Origin: Paenibacillus ihumii
Lineage (GTDB): Bacteria > Bacillota > Bacilli > Paenibacillales > Paenibacillaceae
NCBI RefSeq assembly: GCF_001403875.1
Contig: NZ_LN884299.1
Location: 1,550,117 to 1,614,116 of the forward strand
DNA: 64,000 bases
Direction of reading: 5' to 3'
How positions within the stretch are numbered: position 1 is the stretch's first letter; every line of letters starts with the position of its first letter. The notes beneath the pieces were generated by a model, which worked only from the letters and a program-made list of their open reading frames with translations, did no database searches and was not told the DNA's origin. Made by a program: the position numbers and the translations under genes. Shown here in pieces: positions 61,976-64,000 of this stretch.

Positions 61976-64000
61976 GTGTTCGATAACAAGGAATGCTTCA
62001 AGGAAACATTCAAGAAGGAGCTGGTCCGCCAGCTGGGGAAGCCTGTCTCCGAGGCTACGGATGCGGATGTATACCGGATTCTCGGCATGCTGATCCGGGA
62101 AAGGATAGGGGAGGATTGGGCGCATACGAATCAGAAGCTGAAAGACGTCAAAGCAAGGCAGGTGTATTACTTCTCCATGGAGTTTCTGATCGGGCGGCAG
62201 CTCGGGAATAATCTGCTCAATCTCGGTGTGCTGGAGCTCGTTCGGGACGGTCTCAGGGAGCTTGGCTTCGATCTGGATGCGGCGGAGGAGGAGGAAAGCG
62301 ATCCGGGACTCGGCAACGGAGGACTCGGAAGGCTTGCCGCCTGCTTCCTGGATTCTCTGGCAGCGCAGCAGCTGCCCGGTCACGGCTGCGGCATCCGCTA
62401 CCGTTACGGCTTGTTCGAGCAGAAAATCGTTGACGGGCACCAGGTCGAGCTTCCCGATTACTGGCTGCAGCGGGGCAATGTATGGGAGGTCTGCCGCGAG
62501 GATAAGAAGGTGGAGGTTCGCTTCGGCGGTGAAGTGCAGATGTCGGAGCATGAAGGCCGGCTTCATTTCGAATTAACGGGGTATGAAAGCGTTCTGGCGA
62601 TCCCCTATGACATCCCGGTGATCGGCAGCGGCTCCAGCCACGTCAATACGCTGCGGCTGTGGAGCGCCCGCCCGGCTAAGGGGCATATCAAGCCGAACAG
62701 CGGAAGCTATTATAACTATTTGAATTATTACCGGTCGGTAGAGTCCGTTTCCGAATTTCTGTACCCTGATGATTCCGAGCTCGAAGGCAAGCTGCTTCGC
62801 CTGAAGCAGCAGTATTTCTTATGCTCGGCTGGCCTGCAGAGCATATTGCGCACCTTCGATAAGCTGGAGCTCCCGATCGAGCGCCTGCCGGACAAAGCGG
62901 CGGTCCATATCAACGATACGCATCCTACGCTAGTCATTCCGGAGCTGATGCGTATTCTGCTGGACGAGAGAGGCTGCGCCTGGGAGCAGGCATGGCATAT
63001 TACGAGACGCGCCGTCTCGTATACGAATCATACCACGCTGAGCGAAGCCCTGGAGAAGTGGCCAGCCGCCATGGTCAAGCAGCTTCTGCCCCGCATCTAT
63101 TTGATCATTGAGGAGCTGAACAAGCGCTTTTGCGCGGAGCTCCTGGAACATTATCCGGGAGATGAGCAGCGGATTTCGCAGCTGGCGATTATCTATGGCG
63201 ATCAAATCCGGATGGCTAACCTGGCTATCGTCGGCAGCCACAGCGTCAACGGCGTCGCCGCCCTTCATACCGAGATACTGAAGAAGCGCGAAATGAAGCC
63301 GTTTTATGAGCTGTACCCGGAAAAGTTCAACAACAAGACCAACGGCATTTCGCACCGGCGATGGCTGATGCACGCGAATCCGGAATTGGCGAGGCTTATC
63401 ACCGAGGTGATCGGCTCCCGCTGGATGACGCAGCCGCGAGAGATGGTCAGCCTCATCAAATATGCTGAGGACCGGGGCTTCCTGGAGAAGCTCCGCGAGG
63501 TCAAGCGCGGCAACAAGCTGCGCCTGGCCAAGTACGTCAGGGACAAATTACACATCAGCATCGATCCGGATTCGATTTTTGACGTCCAGGCCAAGAGGCT
63601 CCATGCTTATAAACGGCAGCTGCTGAATGTGCTGCATATGATGCATTTATACAATCAGCTGAAGGATAATCCTTCGGCCGATATTACGCCGCGAACCTTT
63701 CTGTTCAGCGCCAAGGCCGCCCCGGGATATTATCTGGCCAAGAATATCATTAAATTGATCAATACAGTGGCCGATACGGTGAATCGGGACCGGACGGTCC
63801 GCGATAAAATGAAGGTCGTCTTCCTCGAGAACTATTCCGTCTCCCTGGCTGAGAAGCTGATTCCCGCTGCCGATGTCAGCGAGCAAATATCGACGGCTGG
63901 GAAGGAGGCCTCGGGAACCGGGAACATGAAGTTCATGATGAACGGAGCGCTAACGGTCGGTACTCTAGACGGAGCTAACGTGGAGATGCATGAAATGCTG
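61976..64000 (+). CDS. glgP: Glycogen phosphorylase, N-terminal 675 codons (runs off window)
   Basis: GTG start with GGGAGGATTATAAC upstream. The reading is open to the last base. Landmarks: RQVYYFSMEFLIGRQLGNNL, PGLGNGGLGRLAACFLDSLA, YNYLNYYRSVESVSEFLYPD, HINDTHPTLVIPELMRIL, NKTNGISHRRWL, FDVQAKRLHAYKRQLLN and TAGKEASGTGNMKFMMNGAL with the pyridoxal-phosphate Lys (NMKFM). Family length is about 800, so roughly 125 residues are missing on the right. Releases glucose-1-phosphate from glycogen or maltodextrin. Separate promoter unit after the lysC terminator; no other glycogen genes are inside the window. Confidence 0.95.
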   Translation, partial: MFDNKECFKETFKKELVRQLGKPVSEATDADVYRILGMLIRERIGEDWAHTNQKLKDVKARQVYYFSMEFLIGRQLGNNLLNLGVLELVRDGLRELGFDLDAAEEEESDPGLGNGGLGRLAACFLDSLAAQQLPGHGCGIRYRYGLFEQKIVDGHQVELPDYWLQRGNVWEVCREDKKVEVRFGGEVQMSEHEGRLHFELTGYESVLAIPYDIPVIGSGSSHVNTLRLWSARPAKGHIKPNSGSYYNYLNYYRSVESVSEFLYPDDSELEGKLLRLKQQYFLCSAGLQSILRTFDKLELPIERLPDKAAVHINDTHPTLVIPELMRILLDERGCAWEQAWHITRRAVSYTNHTTLSEALEKWPAAMVKQLLPRIYLIIEELNKRFCAELLEHYPGDEQRISQLAIIYGDQIRMANLAIVGSHSVNGVAALHTEILKKREMKPFYELYPEKFNNKTNGISHRRWLMHANPELARLITEVIGSRWMTQPREMVSLIKYAEDRGFLEKLREVKRGNKLRLAKYVRDKLHISIDPDSIFDVQAKRLHAYKRQLLNVLHMMHLYNQLKDNPSADITPRTFLFSAKAAPGYYLAKNIIKLINTVADTVNRDRTVRDKMKVVFLENYSVSLAEKLIPAADVSEQISTAGKEASGTGNMKFMMNGALTVGTLDGANVEMHEML

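Overview
The window looks like chromosome from a Paenibacillus-type, facultatively anaerobic, spore-former-lineage Firmicute. The evidence is a Bacillus-like backbone order (mntR, yqhO, yqhP, yqhQ, yqhR, aroQ, yqhT, efp), a Bacillus-type Fnr with a C-terminal cysteine cluster, AGGAGG-type ribosome binding sites with frequent TTG/GTG starts, YesM/YesN-type sugar two-component proteins and a giant SLH-anchored surface enzyme. No tRNA, rRNA, CRISPR array, prophage or insertion sequence was seen.

Layout. 1-3254: truncated flavohemoglobin (hmp, minus), a YitT membrane protein behind a structured leader, a 57-residue YdaT-like protein, and a TVP38 membrane protein with an MsrA-MsrB fusion. 3478-4430: a yybP-ykoY (Mn) riboswitch and its TerC-family gene. 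4480-9443: an AraC regulator divergent from an operon of two Gfo/Idh/MocA oxidoreductases alternating with two sugar isomerase/epimerase-like TIM barrels. 9638-10645: an HxlR regulator and a small flavoprotein. 10764-15528: an Fnr-box-driven lipoprotein of unknown function, then nirB-nirD-nirC (nitrite reduction to ammonium and nitrite transport). 15739-20608: a sugar ABC transporter with a YesN-type response regulator. 20690-27793: the anaerobic block fnr, adhE, pflB, pflA. 28069-32946: a paralogous solute-binding protein, a YesM-type kinase and a GH3 N-acetylhexosaminidase. 33139-38718: a surface PKD-like protein, zur-yidD, and T-box-controlled metG. 38800-48651: one 3283-residue secreted protein with GH59-like and GH43-like catalytic domains and three SLH domains. 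49109-51872: Zur-boxed znuACB. 51917-64000: ccdA, mntR, a GHL10 glycosidase-like protein, yqhO-P-Q-R, aroQ, yqhT, efp, lysC and a truncated glgP.

How it works together. Fnr is encoded here. Palindromes of the form TGTGA-N6-TCACA lie in front of hmp, the unknown lipoprotein, nirB, adhE and pflB. In four of these five the box centre is exactly 29.5 bp from the start of the -10 hexamer, which places it near -41.5, the class II activator position; in adhE the distance is 30.5 bp. The set covers nitrite/NO handling and mixed-acid/ethanol fermentation. Metal control is also local: Zur with a Zur box over the znuA start point, and MntR plus a Mn-riboswitch-controlled TerC protein. Sugar use is the other theme: two transporter half-loci flank the anaerobic block, and the giant SLH protein combines two enzyme families whose known members act on beta-linked galactose.

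Limits: all assignments come from reading translations and motifs. No database search, folding program or alignment was run.
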